NCBI RefSeq assembly: GCF_036226405.1
Contig: NZ_CP108464.1
Span: forward strand, 5,270,001 to 5,334,000
Length of the DNA: 64,000 nt
Direction of reading: 5' to 3'
Source of the DNA: Streptomyces sp. NBC_01260
GTDB lineage: Bacteria; Actinomycetota; Actinomycetes; Streptomycetales; Streptomycetaceae
Part shown: positions 7,406-15,232 of the stretch, in pieces
Layout: each line of letters opens with the position of its first letter
Numbering within the stretch: position 1 is the first letter of the stretch
Program-made: the position numbers and the translations under genes
The notes under the pieces: generated by a model
Told to the model about the DNA's origin: nothing
Database searches by the model: none
The model's input: only the letters and a program-made list of their open reading frames with translations

Positions 7406-9787
7406 GTGGCCGCGCAGGATGCCGCTGTCGATTCGTTGCGGGACCGGGAAATCGGTGTCGAGCAGGAACATCTCGACCGTGTTTACCACCGCCTCGAGGA
7501 GAAGATCCACGAGGCGGAATTTCTCATGAGTGATGCCGTCAAACGCGGCCAGGTCGGGACACCCGGAGCGCTCGCCGAGCGCGACGCCCAGGTGTTCCGG
7601 GCCGGAGTCCACCTCAACCGGCTGAACAGCGAGTTCGAGGACTTCCTCTTCGGAAGGATCGACCTGCTGCTCGGCAAGGACGGTGAGCGCGGCCCCGACG
7701 GCGCGTTCACCTCCGTGGAGCCGGCCGACGACGCAGTACGGGAGGACAGCACCGCCGATATCGCGGAGACGCTGCACATCGGCCGGATCGGGGTCCTCGA
7801 CTCCGACTACGCGCCACTGGTCATCGACTGGCGGGCGCCGGCCGCCGCGCCCTTCTACCGGTCGACGCCGAAGGAACCGGGCAGGGTGGTACGCCGCCGG
7901 GTCATCCGCTCCAAGGGCCGCAGGGTCCTCGGGGTCGAGGACGACCTGATGCGTCCCGAGCTGACCGCGTACCAGGAGGGTGAGAAGCTCCCCGTCATCG
8001 GGGACGGAGCGCTGATGGCGGCGCTCGGGCAGGCCCGCAGCCACACCATGCGGGACATCGTCTCCTCCATCCAGGCCGAGCAGGACCTGGTGATCCGGGC
8101 GCCCGCCGCCTCGGTCACCGAGGTCTCGGGCGGTCCCGGCACCGGCAAGACCGCGGTCGCCCTGCACCGTGCCGCGTACCTGCTCTACCAGGACCGGCGG
8201 CGGTACGCGGGCGGCATCCTCGTCGTCTCGCCGACGCCGCTGCTGGTCGCGTACACCGAAGGGGTGCTGCCCTCGCTCGGCGAGGAGGGCCAGGTCGCGA
8301 TCCGTGCGGTCGGCTCGCTCTCGGACGAGGCGGCGGGCACGGCGGGCGCCACCACCTACGACGAACCGGCCGTCGCCCGGATCAAGGGCTCGTCCCGGAT
8401 CCTCCATGTGCTGCGCAAGGCGGCCCGCGGGGCGCTGGAGCAGCCCGCGGTCCGGCCGGCCGCCGGGGGCGACGGCCAACTGGCTTTCGGGGAGGCGGAG
8501 GAGGCTCCGCGGGAGGCCGCCACGCCCACCCGGCTGCGGGTGGTGGCCTTCGGCGCCCGGGCCGAGCTCAACGAGGACGAGCTCCGGCGCATCCGGAACA
8601 ACGTCCTCAGCGGTACCGCACCGGTCAACCTGCTGCGCCCGCGCGCCCGCAAACTGCTGCTGGACGCGCTGTGGAGCAGGTCGTCCGGCCGGGGCCGCTA
8701 CACCGATCCGGAGCTGGCCGCCGAACTGCGCTCGTCGTTCGACGAGGACGTCTCCACCGAGACGCCGTTCATCGAGTTCCTGAACGCCTGGTGGCCGGAG
8801 CTCACCCCGCGCGGGGTGCTCGCCGCGATGTCGGACGAGAAGCGGCTCGCCCGATGGGCGCGCCGGACCCTCAACCAGGGTGAGGTACGCCGGCTCGCGC
8901 GCTCCCTGAAGCGCCTCGACAGCGCGGGACAGGGGCCGCTGTCCGTCCACGACGTGGCGATGCTGGACGAGTTGCAGTACCTGATCGGCACCCCGAACCG
9001 GCCGAAGCGCAAACGCGAGTTCGACCCGCTGGACCACCTCACCGGTCTGGAGGAGCTGATGCCGCAGCGGGAGGAGACCCAGTGGGAGCGGGCCGAGCGG
9101 CTCGCGGCCGAGCGCACGGAGTACGCGCACGTCATCGTCGACGAGGCGCAGGACCTCACACCCATGCAGTGGCGGATGGTCGGCCGCCGCGGCCGGCACG
9201 CCACCTGGACGATCGTCGGGGACCCGGCGCAGTCCTCCTGGTCCGATCCGGACGAGGCGGCGGCGGCGCGCGACGAGGCGCTCGGCAACCGCCCGCGCCG
9301 CCGGTTCACCCTGACCGTCAACTACCGCAACCCGGCGGAGATCGCCGAACTCGCGGCCAAGGTCCTCGCGCTCGCGATGCCCGGCATGGAGTCACCGGCC
9401 GCCGTCCGGTCCACGGGGGTCCGGCCGCGCTTCGAGACCGTACGGGACGGCGATCTGGCCGCGTCCGTGCGCGAGGAGGCGCGGCGGCTGCTCGGCGAGG
9501 TGGACGGCACGGTCGGTGTCGTCGTCGCGATGAACCGGCGGGACCAGGCCCGCAAGTGGCTCGCGGAGCTCGGCGAACGGGTGGTGGCGCTCGGCAGTCT
9601 GGAGGCGAAGGGCCTTGAGTACGACGCCACGGTGGTCGTCTCGCCCGCGGAGATCGCGGACGAGTCCCCGGCGGGGCTGCGGGTGCTGTACGTCGCGTTG
9701 ACGCGGGCCACCCAGCAGCTCACGGTGGTGTCGGGGGAGCGGGACCTGCCCGACGAGGACGGGGTGCCGGACCTGTTGAGGGACTGA
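7406..9787 (+). CDS. helD: HelD-type RNA polymerase-associated ATPase (UvrD-like SF1)
   Basis: 793 residues. The N-terminal charged helical arm (about 1-100) and Walker A GGPGTGKTA at 242-250 fit the HelD family. Motif II VDEAQDLTPMQWRM lies near 578 and the C-terminal SF1 motifs include EAKGLEYDATVV and LYVALTRATQQL. HelD proteins pry stalled RNA polymerase off DNA and recycle it; some actinobacterial members (HelR) protect against rifamycins. GTG at 7406 follows AGAAGGGGG. I saw no rifamycin-associated element upstream, so a resistance role is not supported here. It may be part of the preceding sigma operon or have its own promoter. Confidence 0.88.
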   Translation: MAAQDAAVDSLRDREIGVEQEHLDRVYHRLEEKIHEAEFLMSDAVKRGQVGTPGALAERDAQVFRAGVHLNRLNSEFEDFLFGRIDLLLGKDGERGPDGAFTSVEPADDAVREDSTADIAETLHIGRIGVLDSDYAPLVIDWRAPAAAPFYRSTPKEPGRVVRRRVIRSKGRRVLGVEDDLMRPELTAYQEGEKLPVIGDGALMAALGQARSHTMRDIVSSIQAEQDLVIRAPAASVTEVSGGPGTGKTAVALHRAAYLLYQDRRRYAGGILVVSPTPLLVAYTEGVLPSLGEEGQVAIRAVGSLSDEAAGTAGATTYDEPAVARIKGSSRILHVLRKAARGALEQPAVRPAAGGDGQLAFGEAEEAPREAATPTRLRVVAFGARAELNEDELRRIRNNVLSGTAPVNLLRPRARKLLLDALWSRSSGRGRYTDPELAAELRSSFDEDVSTETPFIEFLNAWWPELTPRGVLAAMSDEKRLARWARRTLNQGEVRRLARSLKRLDSAGQGPLSVHDVAMLDELQYLIGTPNRPKRKREFDPLDHLTGLEELMPQREETQWERAERLAAERTEYAHVIVDEAQDLTPMQWRMVGRRGRHATWTIVGDPAQSSWSDPDEAAAARDEALGNRPRRRFTLTVNYRNPAEIAELAAKVLALAMPGMESPAAVRSTGVRPRFETVRDGDLAASVREEARRLLGEVDGTVGVVVAMNRRDQARKWLAELGERVVALGSLEAKGLEYDATVVVSPAEIADESPAGLRVLYVALTRATQQLTVVSGERDLPDEDGVPDLLRD

Positions 9788-9841
9788 CGCCCACGGCGGG
9801 GCAGCGGGCCGAGGACCCTTTTTCCGGTCAACCTGCGCCGC

Positions 9842-9868
9842 GGGAATCACTTCTCCGGGGTGTTTGTT
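9842..9868 (+). promoter_or_regulatory. Sigma-R-like promoter (GGGAAT, 18 bases, GTT)
   Basis: GGGAAT at 9842-9847 is followed after exactly 18 bases by GTT at 9866-9868. This equals the published Streptomyces sigma-R (thiol stress) consensus GGAAT-N18-GTT. Transcription would begin near 9875 and run into the terminated small-RNA candidate. A housekeeping-like -10 (TAGCCT, 9868-9873) overlaps the same place, so sigma-R use is inference. Confidence 0.4.
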
Positions 9869-9874
9869 AGCCTG

Positions 9875-10022
9875 GAGTCGGCATCGGCTCGATCCAAGCC
9901 CCCGGGCCCAACCTTAGTCGCTTCGAGCGACCACTTGCCGCGAGGCGAGCATGGCGGGCCGGTGCCGCTTGACCGAAGAAGACAGACCCGCGTCACCTCC
10001 CGGTGACGCGGGTCTGTTTTTG
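9875..10022 (+). ncRNA. Candidate small RNA or attenuated leader between helD and malic enzyme
   Basis: No coding frame is convincing here, yet the stretch has promoter elements at its 5' side, a C-rich segment (9899-9911), a perfect small hairpin GTCGCT-TCG-AGCGAC (9918-9932), a GC-rich middle, and a textbook terminator at its 3' end. The expected product is about 145 nucleotides. The terminator lies about 240 bases before the malic enzyme start, so it could be a stand-alone small RNA or an attenuator for that gene. It does not match riboswitch consensus sequences I know (TPP, cobalamin, SAM, ydaO, T-box). Confidence 0.45.
9982..10022 (+). terminator. Strong intrinsic terminator with U-tract
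   Basis: A 16-base stem ACAGACCCGCGTCACC pairs perfectly with 10002-10017 around a TCCC loop, followed by TTTTTG. A stem plus T-run of this quality is rare in Streptomyces and is the clearest terminator in the window. Confidence 0.9.
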
Positions 10023-10088
10023 TTTCACGGGGCCGGACACAGCCCGAATGCGTCCGGGACGCACTCGGGATGCGAGCCCCGTCGGGGG

Positions 10089-10138
10089 TTCCGCTGGAGC
10101 CCTCATATCTCGTATGGTGGAAAACACTTTCCGAAGTG
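10089..10138 (+). promoter_or_regulatory. Possible malic enzyme promoter with inverted repeats
   Basis: TTCCGC and TATGGT (10113-10118) are spaced 18 bases apart. Directly downstream lie two overlapping inverted repeats, GGAAA-ACAC-TTTCC (10119-10132) and CACTT-TCCG-AAGTG (10125-10138), a possible operator near the transcription start. A further palindrome, TACCGG-7-CCGGTA, lies at 10149-10167. Confidence 0.35.
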
Positions 10139-10258
10139 CGGCAGTCATTACCGGCTACCCACCGGTAGGTGCGAATATCTGAAGGCGTGTGCGGGGCTGT
10201 TCTTGTTTGCAGCTCCGGCCGCGTAGCAATGAAGCTAAGGAAAGCGAAGGACTCGGCC

Positions 10259-11692
10259 ATGGCAACGGCGCCCAGCGTCTCGTACTCGATGACGGTCAGG
10301 CTGGAGGTGCCCGCGAGCGGCACAGCGGTCTCCCAGCTCACCACGGCCGTGGAGTCCTCCGGTGGTTCGGTCACCGGCCTCGACGTGACCGCTTCCGGTC
10401 ACGACAAGCTTCGGATCGACGTCACGATCGCGGCCTCCTCCACGTCGCACGCCGACGAGATCGTCGAAGGCCTGCGCGACATCGTGGGCGTCGTCCTCGG
10501 CAAGGTGTCCGACCGTACGTTCCTGATGCACCTCGGCGGCAAGATCGAGATGCAGTCGAAGCACCCCATCCGCAACCGTGACGACCTGTCGATGATCTAC
10601 ACCCCCGGCGTGGCCCGGGTCTGCATGGCGATCGCCGAGAACCCCGAGGACGCCCGCCGCCTCACCATCAAGCGCAACTCCGTCGCAGTCGTGACGGACG
10701 GCTCCGCGGTGCTCGGCCTCGGCAACATCGGCCCGATGGCCGCCCTCCCGGTGATGGAGGGCAAGGCGGCCCTCTTCAAGCGGTTCGCCGGCATCGACGC
10801 CTGGCCGATCTGCCTGGACACCCAGGACACCGACGCGATCGTCGAGATCGTCAAGGCGATCGCCCCCGGCTTCGCGGGCATCAACCTGGAGGACATCTCC
10901 GCGCCGCGCTGCTTCGAGATCGAGGCCCGGCTGCGCGAGGCCCTGGACATCCCCGTCTTCCACGACGACCAGCACGGCACCGCCATCGTCGTCCTGGCCT
11001 CGCTGACCAACGCGCTGCGCGTGGTGGGCAAGGACATCGGGGACGTGCGGGTCGTCATGTCCGGCGCCGGGGCGGCCGGTACGGCCATCCTGAAGCTCCT
11101 CATCGCCGCGGGCGTCAAGCACGCGGTCGTCGCCGACATCCACGGCGTGGTGCACTCCGGCCGCGAGGACCTGGTCTCCGCCGAGCCCGACTCGCCGCTG
11201 CGCTGGATCGCCGACAACACCAACCCGGAGTCCGTCACCGGCACCCTCAAGCAGGCGGTCGTGGGCGCCGACGTCTTCATCGGCGTCTCGGCCCCGAACG
11301 TGCTGGACGGGACCGATGTCGCGGCCATGGCGGACGGTGCGATCGTGTTCGCGCTCGCGAACCCGGACCCCGAGGTCGACCCCGCGATCGCCCGCGAGAC
11401 GGCGGCTGTCGTGGCCACCGGCCGCTCGGACTTCCCCAACCAGATCAACAACGTCCTGGTCTTCCCCGGCGTCTTCCGCGGACTTCTGGACGCCCAGTCC
11501 CGCACCGTCAACACGGAGATGATGCTCGCCGCCGCGCGCGCCCTCGCCGGCGTCGTCGCCGAGGACGAGGTGAACGCGAACTACATCATCCCGTCGGTCT
11601 TCAACGACAAGGTCGCCGGAGCGGTCGCCGGAGCGGTCCGGGACGCCGCCAAGGCGGCCGGCGCGGCTGTGACGGGTCCCACGTCCGTCTGA
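10259..11692 (+). CDS. NAD(P)-dependent malic enzyme with N-terminal ACT domain
   Basis: 477 residues. Residues 1-85 are an ACT-like ligand-binding domain (MTVRLEVPASGTAVSQL). The catalytic part follows with IYTPGVARVC, the substrate-binding segment FHDDQHGTAIVVLASLTNAL and the dinucleotide-binding motif VVMSGAGAAGTAILKLLIAAG. It decarboxylates malate to pyruvate and makes reducing power, linking the TCA cycle to acetyl-CoA and storage-lipid supply. The ATG at 10259 has GAAGGA eight bases upstream and the MATAPSVSYSM start; an ATG at 10229 is in frame but lacks a good ribosome site. The ACT domain suggests allosteric control. Confidence 0.92.
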   Translation: MATAPSVSYSMTVRLEVPASGTAVSQLTTAVESSGGSVTGLDVTASGHDKLRIDVTIAASSTSHADEIVEGLRDIVGVVLGKVSDRTFLMHLGGKIEMQSKHPIRNRDDLSMIYTPGVARVCMAIAENPEDARRLTIKRNSVAVVTDGSAVLGLGNIGPMAALPVMEGKAALFKRFAGIDAWPICLDTQDTDAIVEIVKAIAPGFAGINLEDISAPRCFEIEARLREALDIPVFHDDQHGTAIVVLASLTNALRVVGKDIGDVRVVMSGAGAAGTAILKLLIAAGVKHAVVADIHGVVHSGREDLVSAEPDSPLRWIADNTNPESVTGTLKQAVVGADVFIGVSAPNVLDGTDVAAMADGAIVFALANPDPEVDPAIARETAAVVATGRSDFPNQINNVLVFPGVFRGLLDAQSRTVNTEMMLAAARALAGVVAEDEVNANYIIPSVFNDKVAGAVAGAVRDAAKAAGAAVTGPTSV

Positions 11693-12035
11693 TGTCCGGC
11701 GCGTCGCGGGTCGCGGCGCCCCAAACGCCCCTTTAGGGTGGGCGGGCGACGCGTCCCGCAGAGCCCCGCACCCGCTGCGGACCGCTTTCGGGGAGTCGAC
11801 GGAACGTCACCACGACGAGGCAGTGGCGCTTTTCGTGTGACTCCGGAGGGTGCCGGATTGGCTTTCCCGCCGCAGGTGGGGGCAGGATGCTTTCCCAAGG
11901 ACTTGGTCCGGGGGGAGACCCCACGGGGCGCGAGGGTTCTCAACACGAACCCGAGTCCGGGGACTGTCCGAGGGCCCTGGCAGCATCGGCTTCGATCTCA
12001 CGCCTCACAGGCAAGAAGAACACGGGAGTAACAAC
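11693..12035. other. hupA upstream region, no gene seen
   Basis: About 340 bases with no convincing reading frame. It contains the GC-rich hairpin GGGGAGACCCC near 11911, part of a motif that recurs in Streptomyces intergenic DNA, and must hold the hupA promoter. The ribosome site CACGGGAG precedes the hupA ATG by 7 bases. Confidence 0.4.
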
Positions 12036-12317
12036 ATGAACCGCAGTGAGCTGGTGGCCGCCCTGGCCGACCGTGCCGAGGTGACTCGCAAGGACGCCGA
12101 CGCCGTGCTGGCCGCGCTCGCCGAGACCGTCGGTGAGATCGTCGCCAAGGGCGACGAGAAGGTCACCATCCCCGGTTTCCTGACCTTCGAGCGCACCCAC
12201 CGTGCCGCTCGCACCGCTCGTAACCCGCAGACCGGCGACCCGATCAACATCCCGGCCGGCTACAGCGTGAAGGTCTCCGCGGGCTCGAAGCTCAAGGAAG
12301 CCGCCAAGGGTAAGTAA
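12036..12317 (+). CDS. hupA: HU-family nucleoid-associated protein
   Basis: 93 residues, the usual HU length. Starts MNRSELVAALADRAEVTRKD, contains the core VTIPGFLTFERTHRAARTAR, and has the DNA-intercalating arm RNPQTGDPINIPA around residues 60-72. HU dimers bend and compact DNA. It lacks the long lysine-rich C-terminal tail of the second Streptomyces HU (HupS), so it is the HupA type, expected in vegetative growth. A strong bidirectional hairpin follows the stop. Confidence 0.95.
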   Translation: MNRSELVAALADRAEVTRKDADAVLAALAETVGEIVAKGDEKVTIPGFLTFERTHRAARTARNPQTGDPINIPAGYSVKVSAGSKLKEAAKGK

Positions 12318-12329
12318 CACCCCCTTTGC

Positions 12330-12375
12330 ACGACGAAGGGCGGCCACCCCGACCAGGGTGGCCGCCCTTCGTCGT
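12330..12375 (+). terminator. hupA terminator hairpin
   Basis: A 20-base perfect stem (12330-12349 with 12356-12375) around CGACCA, starting 12 bases after the hupA stop. The T-run is missing, as in many Streptomyces terminators. Confidence 0.85.
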
Positions 12376-12440
12376 ACGGGCCGCAGAACGCCGTTCTGGG
12401 CCGCTGAGGGCCATGCGGGCGGGCGCCCGGCCCCGTGACG

Positions 12441-12489
12441 ACGGACGAACGGGGGCCCGGAGCAGTGCCCCGGGCCCCCGTTCATCCGT
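12441..12489 (-). terminator. murA terminator hairpin
   Basis: ACGGACGAACGGGGGCCCGG pairs with 12470-12489 apart from one mismatch, just downstream of the murA stop when read on the minus strand. With the hupA hairpin it separates the two convergent genes. Confidence 0.75.
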
Positions 12490-12502
12490 CCGCCAGTGCG
12501 TG

Positions 12503-13843
12503 TCAGACGAGTGAACCGCCCGGCAGCTCGACCTTCGCGCCGAGCTTCTCCAGCTTGTCCATGAAGTTCTCGTAGCCGCGGTTGATCAGGTCGATCCCGT
12601 GCACCCGGGACGTCCCCTGCGCCGCCAGAGCGGCGATCAGGTACGAGAAACCGCCGCGCAGGTCCGGGATGACCAGATCCGCGCCCTGGAGCCTCGTCGG
12701 CCCGGAGACGACCGCGGAGTGCAGGAAGTTGCGCTGGCCGAAGCGGCAGTCGGAGCCGCCCAGGCACTCGCGGTAGAGCTGGATGTGCGCACCCATCTGG
12801 TTGAGCGCCGAGGTGAAGCCGAGCCGGGACTCGTACACCGTCTCGTGGACGATCGACAGGCCCGAGGCCTGCGTCAGCGCCACGACCAGCGGCTGCTGCC
12901 AGTCGGTCTGGAAGCCGGGGTGCACGTCCGTCTCCAGCGCGATGGCGTTCAGCGCGCCGCCCGGATGCCAGAAGCGGATGCCCTCGTCGTCGATCTCGAA
13001 GGCGCCGCCGACCCGGCGGAAGGTGTTCAGGAACGTCATCATCGAGCGCTGCTGCGCCCCGTGGACGTAGATGTTGCCCTCGGTCGCCAGCGCCGCGGAC
13101 GCCCAGGAGGCGGCCTCCAGGCGGTCCGGGATGGCCCGGTGGGTATAGCCGTCGAGACGGTCGACACCGGTGATCCGGATGGTCCGGTCGGTGTCCATGG
13201 AGATGATCGCGCCCATCTTCTGCAGTACGCAGATGAGGTCCTCGATCTCCGGCTCCACGGCCGCGTTGGACAGCTCGGTGACACCCTCGGCGAGCACGGC
13301 CGTCAGCAGCACCTGCTCGGTGGAGCCCACCGACGGGTACGGCAGCCGGATCTTGGTGCCGCGCAGCCGCTGCGGGGCCTCCAGGTACTGGCCGTCCGCC
13401 CGCTTCTCGATCGTCGCGCCGAACTGGCGCAGCACGTCGAAGTGGAAGTCGATCGGCCGGCCGCCGATGTCGCAGCCGCCGAGCCCCGGAATGAAGGCGT
13501 GGCCCAGCCGGTGCAGCAGCGGGCCGCAGAAGAGGATCGGGATGCGCGACGAGCCCGCGTGGGCGTCGATGTCGGCGACGTTCGCGCTCTCGACGTGGGT
13601 GGGGTCGAGGATCAGTTCGCCCGGTTCGTCACCCGGACGGACCGTCACGCCGTGCAGCTGGAGGAGCCCGCGAACCACCCGTACATCACGGATGTCGGGC
13701 ACGTTGCGCAGTCGGCTGGGCCCGCTGCCGAGCAGCGCGGCGACCATTGCCTTCGGCACCAGGTTCTTGGCGCCTCGGACGCGGATCTCGCCCTCCAGCG
13801 GGGTTCCGCCGTGGACAAGCAGGACATCGTCTGTGCCGGTCAT
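12503..13843 (-). CDS. murA: UDP-N-acetylglucosamine 1-carboxyvinyltransferase
   Basis: 446 residues. MurA adds enolpyruvate from PEP to UDP-GlcNAc, the first committed step of peptidoglycan synthesis, in the cytoplasm. The substrate-binding RVRGAKNLVPKAMVAALL lies near the start and the active-site loop reads LGGCDIGGRPIDFHF, with the catalytic Cys at residue 124 retained; this is the fosfomycin-sensitive form, unlike the Asp version of mycobacteria. The ATG at 13843 gives MTGTDDVLLVHGG; the frame stays open far upstream but those residues overlap the divergent AlgH-like gene and are not MurA-like. Confidence 0.95.
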   Translation of the reverse strand: MTGTDDVLLVHGGTPLEGEIRVRGAKNLVPKAMVAALLGSGPSRLRNVPDIRDVRVVRGLLQLHGVTVRPGDEPGELILDPTHVESANVADIDAHAGSSRIPILFCGPLLHRLGHAFIPGLGGCDIGGRPIDFHFDVLRQFGATIEKRADGQYLEAPQRLRGTKIRLPYPSVGSTEQVLLTAVLAEGVTELSNAAVEPEIEDLICVLQKMGAIISMDTDRTIRITGVDRLDGYTHRAIPDRLEAASWASAALATEGNIYVHGAQQRSMMTFLNTFRRVGGAFEIDDEGIRFWHPGGALNAIALETDVHPGFQTDWQQPLVVALTQASGLSIVHETVYESRLGFTSALNQMGAHIQLYRECLGGSDCRFGQRNFLHSAVVSGPTRLQGADLVIPDLRGGFSYLIAALAAQGTSRVHGIDLINRGYENFMDKLEKLGAKVELPGGSLV

Positions 13844-14117
13844 GAATCTCGCGTTCCGGAGTGGTCGGGCAGGGGGCCAATCGAAAGGGTAATGGCCGTG
13901 CGCCCCCCTTCCGTAAGAAGGCGGGTGGTGTGCGAACGTCATGAAACCGCCACACCACGCTCCGCATCCTGGATCTTGCGGAGGGTCACCGTCCGGATGG
14001 GCGTCCGGCTGTGCGCTCCTTGTGCACCCGTGCGCCCTGAGCTGCGCTCGGGCACCCAGGGCGACGACCGGGGCACTTGGCCCCCGCGAAAGCCGAAGAT
14101 GCGGGATCATTTCTGGC

Positions 14118-14678
14118 ATGACCGAGGTGTCCTCGCTCACAGGGCGGCTGCTCGTGGCCGCACCCGCCCTGGCGGACCCGAATTTCGACCGCGCGGTGGT
14201 GCTGCTCCTCGACCACGACGAGGAGGGCTCGCTCGGCGTGGTCCTGAACCGCCCGACCCCGGTCGGCGTCGCCGACATCCTCGCGTCCTGGGCCGGTCTG
14301 ACCGGTGAGCCCGATGTCGTCTTCCAGGGCGGCCCGGTCTCCCTCGACTCGGCGCTCGGTGTGGCGGTGATCCCCGGGAGCGAGGGTCCTCTCGGCTGGC
14401 GCCGGGTGTACGGGGCGATCGGCCTGGTGGACCTGGAGGCGCCGCCCGAGCTGCTGGCCGCGGCCCTCGGCTCGCTGCGGATCTTCGCCGGTTACGCGGG
14501 CTGGGGGCCCGGACAACTGGAGGCGGAACTCTCCGAGGGCGCCTGGTACGTCGTCGAGTCGGAGCCGGGGGACGTCTCCTCGCCGCGCCCGGAGAGCCTC
14601 TGGAGAGCCGTCCTGCGCCGTCAGCGCAGCGAACTGGCCATGGTCGCCACGTACCCGGACGACCCTTCGCTCAACTGA
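14118..14678 (+). CDS. YqgE/AlgH family (UPF0301) protein
   Basis: 186 residues. The family signature is complete: LTGRLLVAAPALADPNFDRA, then VVLLLDHDEEGSLGVVLNRP, then VFQGGPV and FAGYAGWGPGQLEAEL. The biochemical role of this widespread family is not established. The ATG at 14118 matches the usual N-terminus. It is transcribed away from murA, and the DUF3039 gene follows after 30 bases, so the two may be one unit. Confidence 0.92.
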   Translation: MTEVSSLTGRLLVAAPALADPNFDRAVVLLLDHDEEGSLGVVLNRPTPVGVADILASWAGLTGEPDVVFQGGPVSLDSALGVAVIPGSEGPLGWRRVYGAIGLVDLEAPPELLAAALGSLRIFAGYAGWGPGQLEAELSEGAWYVVESEPGDVSSPRPESLWRAVLRRQRSELAMVATYPDDPSLN

Positions 14679-14708
14679 TCCCCCGGGCTTTCAGTACGCT
14701 TGGCGGTT

Positions 14709-15002
14709 ATGAGCACTCTTGAGCCCGAGCGCGGGGCAGGTACGGGAACCCTCGTGGAGCCGACGCCACAGGTGTCGAACGGCGACGGCGACCACGAGCG
14801 CTACGCCCATTACGTCCAGAAGGACAAGATCATGGCGAGTGCCCTGGAGGGCACCCCCGTGGTCGCGCTGTGCGGCAAGGTCTGGGTACCGGGGCGCGAC
14901 CCCAAGAAGTACCCGGTGTGTCCCATGTGCAAGGAGATCTACGAGTCCATGGGCGCCGGCGGCGACAAGGACAAGGGCAAGGGCGGCAAGGACAAGAAGT
15001 AG
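14709..15002 (+). CDS. DUF3039 family small protein
   Basis: 97 residues. Contains a likely zinc-binding arrangement, ALCGKVW around residue 53 and YPVCPMCKEIY around residue 70, then a Lys/Gly-rich tail (GGDKDKGKGGKDKK). DUF3039 proteins are small, conserved in actinobacteria and of unknown function. The ATG at 14709 follows GGCGGTT. A clear hairpin terminator starts 31 bases after the stop. Confidence 0.88.
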   Translation: MSTLEPERGAGTGTLVEPTPQVSNGDGDHERYAHYVQKDKIMASALEGTPVVALCGKVWVPGRDPKKYPVCPMCKEIYESMGAGGDKDKGKGGKDKK

Positions 15003-15032
15003 TCCGCAGCAGCAGAACCGACCTGTCCGGGA

Positions 15033-15070
15033 GAACCCCCGGGGCACGCAGCCGCGTGCCCCGGGGGTTC
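15033..15070 (+). terminator. Hairpin terminator after the DUF3039 gene
   Basis: GAACCCCCGGGGCACG pairs with 15055-15070 around a six-base loop, followed by TTC. It separates the DUF3039 gene from the sugar ABC operon promoter. Confidence 0.85.
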
Positions 15071-15122
15071 TTCGCCGTTCCGGGCCCGCCGGCGTTGCGC
15101 GGGCCGCGTCCCCGGGTCACAG

Positions 15123-15138
15123 AGTGGTTGAGACCACT
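15123..15138 (+). promoter_or_regulatory. DasR-responsive element (dre)
   Basis: AGTGGTTGAGACCACT matches the Streptomyces dre consensus (AGTGGTCTAGACCACT) at 14 of 16 positions, with both arms intact. DasR is the GntR-family repressor of chitin and N-acetylglucosamine uptake, released by glucosamine-6-phosphate. The site touches the first base of the -35 box below, a good repressor position. Confidence 0.8.
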
Positions 15139-15166
15139 TGTCGGCGACTTCGTCTGGACCTACCCT
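15138..15166 (+). promoter_or_regulatory. Promoter of the amino-sugar ABC/GH20 operon
   Basis: TTGTCG (15138-15143), a 17-base spacer and TACCCT (15161-15166) form a good housekeeping-type promoter. Further downstream lie two inverted repeats, GCGTTGC-7-GCAACGC (15193-15213) and the perfect palindrome CCTACCGGTAGG (15213-15224), directly before the ribosome site. The first could be a second operator of LacI type. Confidence 0.6.
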
Positions 15167-15232
15167 CCTGCAAGTTGTGCAGAACGAAACGAGCGTTGCG
15201 CATGGTGCAACGCCTACCGGTAGGGGTCCCGG

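Noticed and set aside
7403..9199. 598-codon minus-strand frame opposite helD
   Set aside because: Pure shadow of the helD codons; no ribosome site or domain.
9875..10022. Known riboswitch or T-box leader
   Set aside because: GGTGCCGC faintly recalls the T-box sequence, but the stem layout is absent and the downstream gene is malic enzyme, not an aminoacyl-tRNA or amino acid gene.
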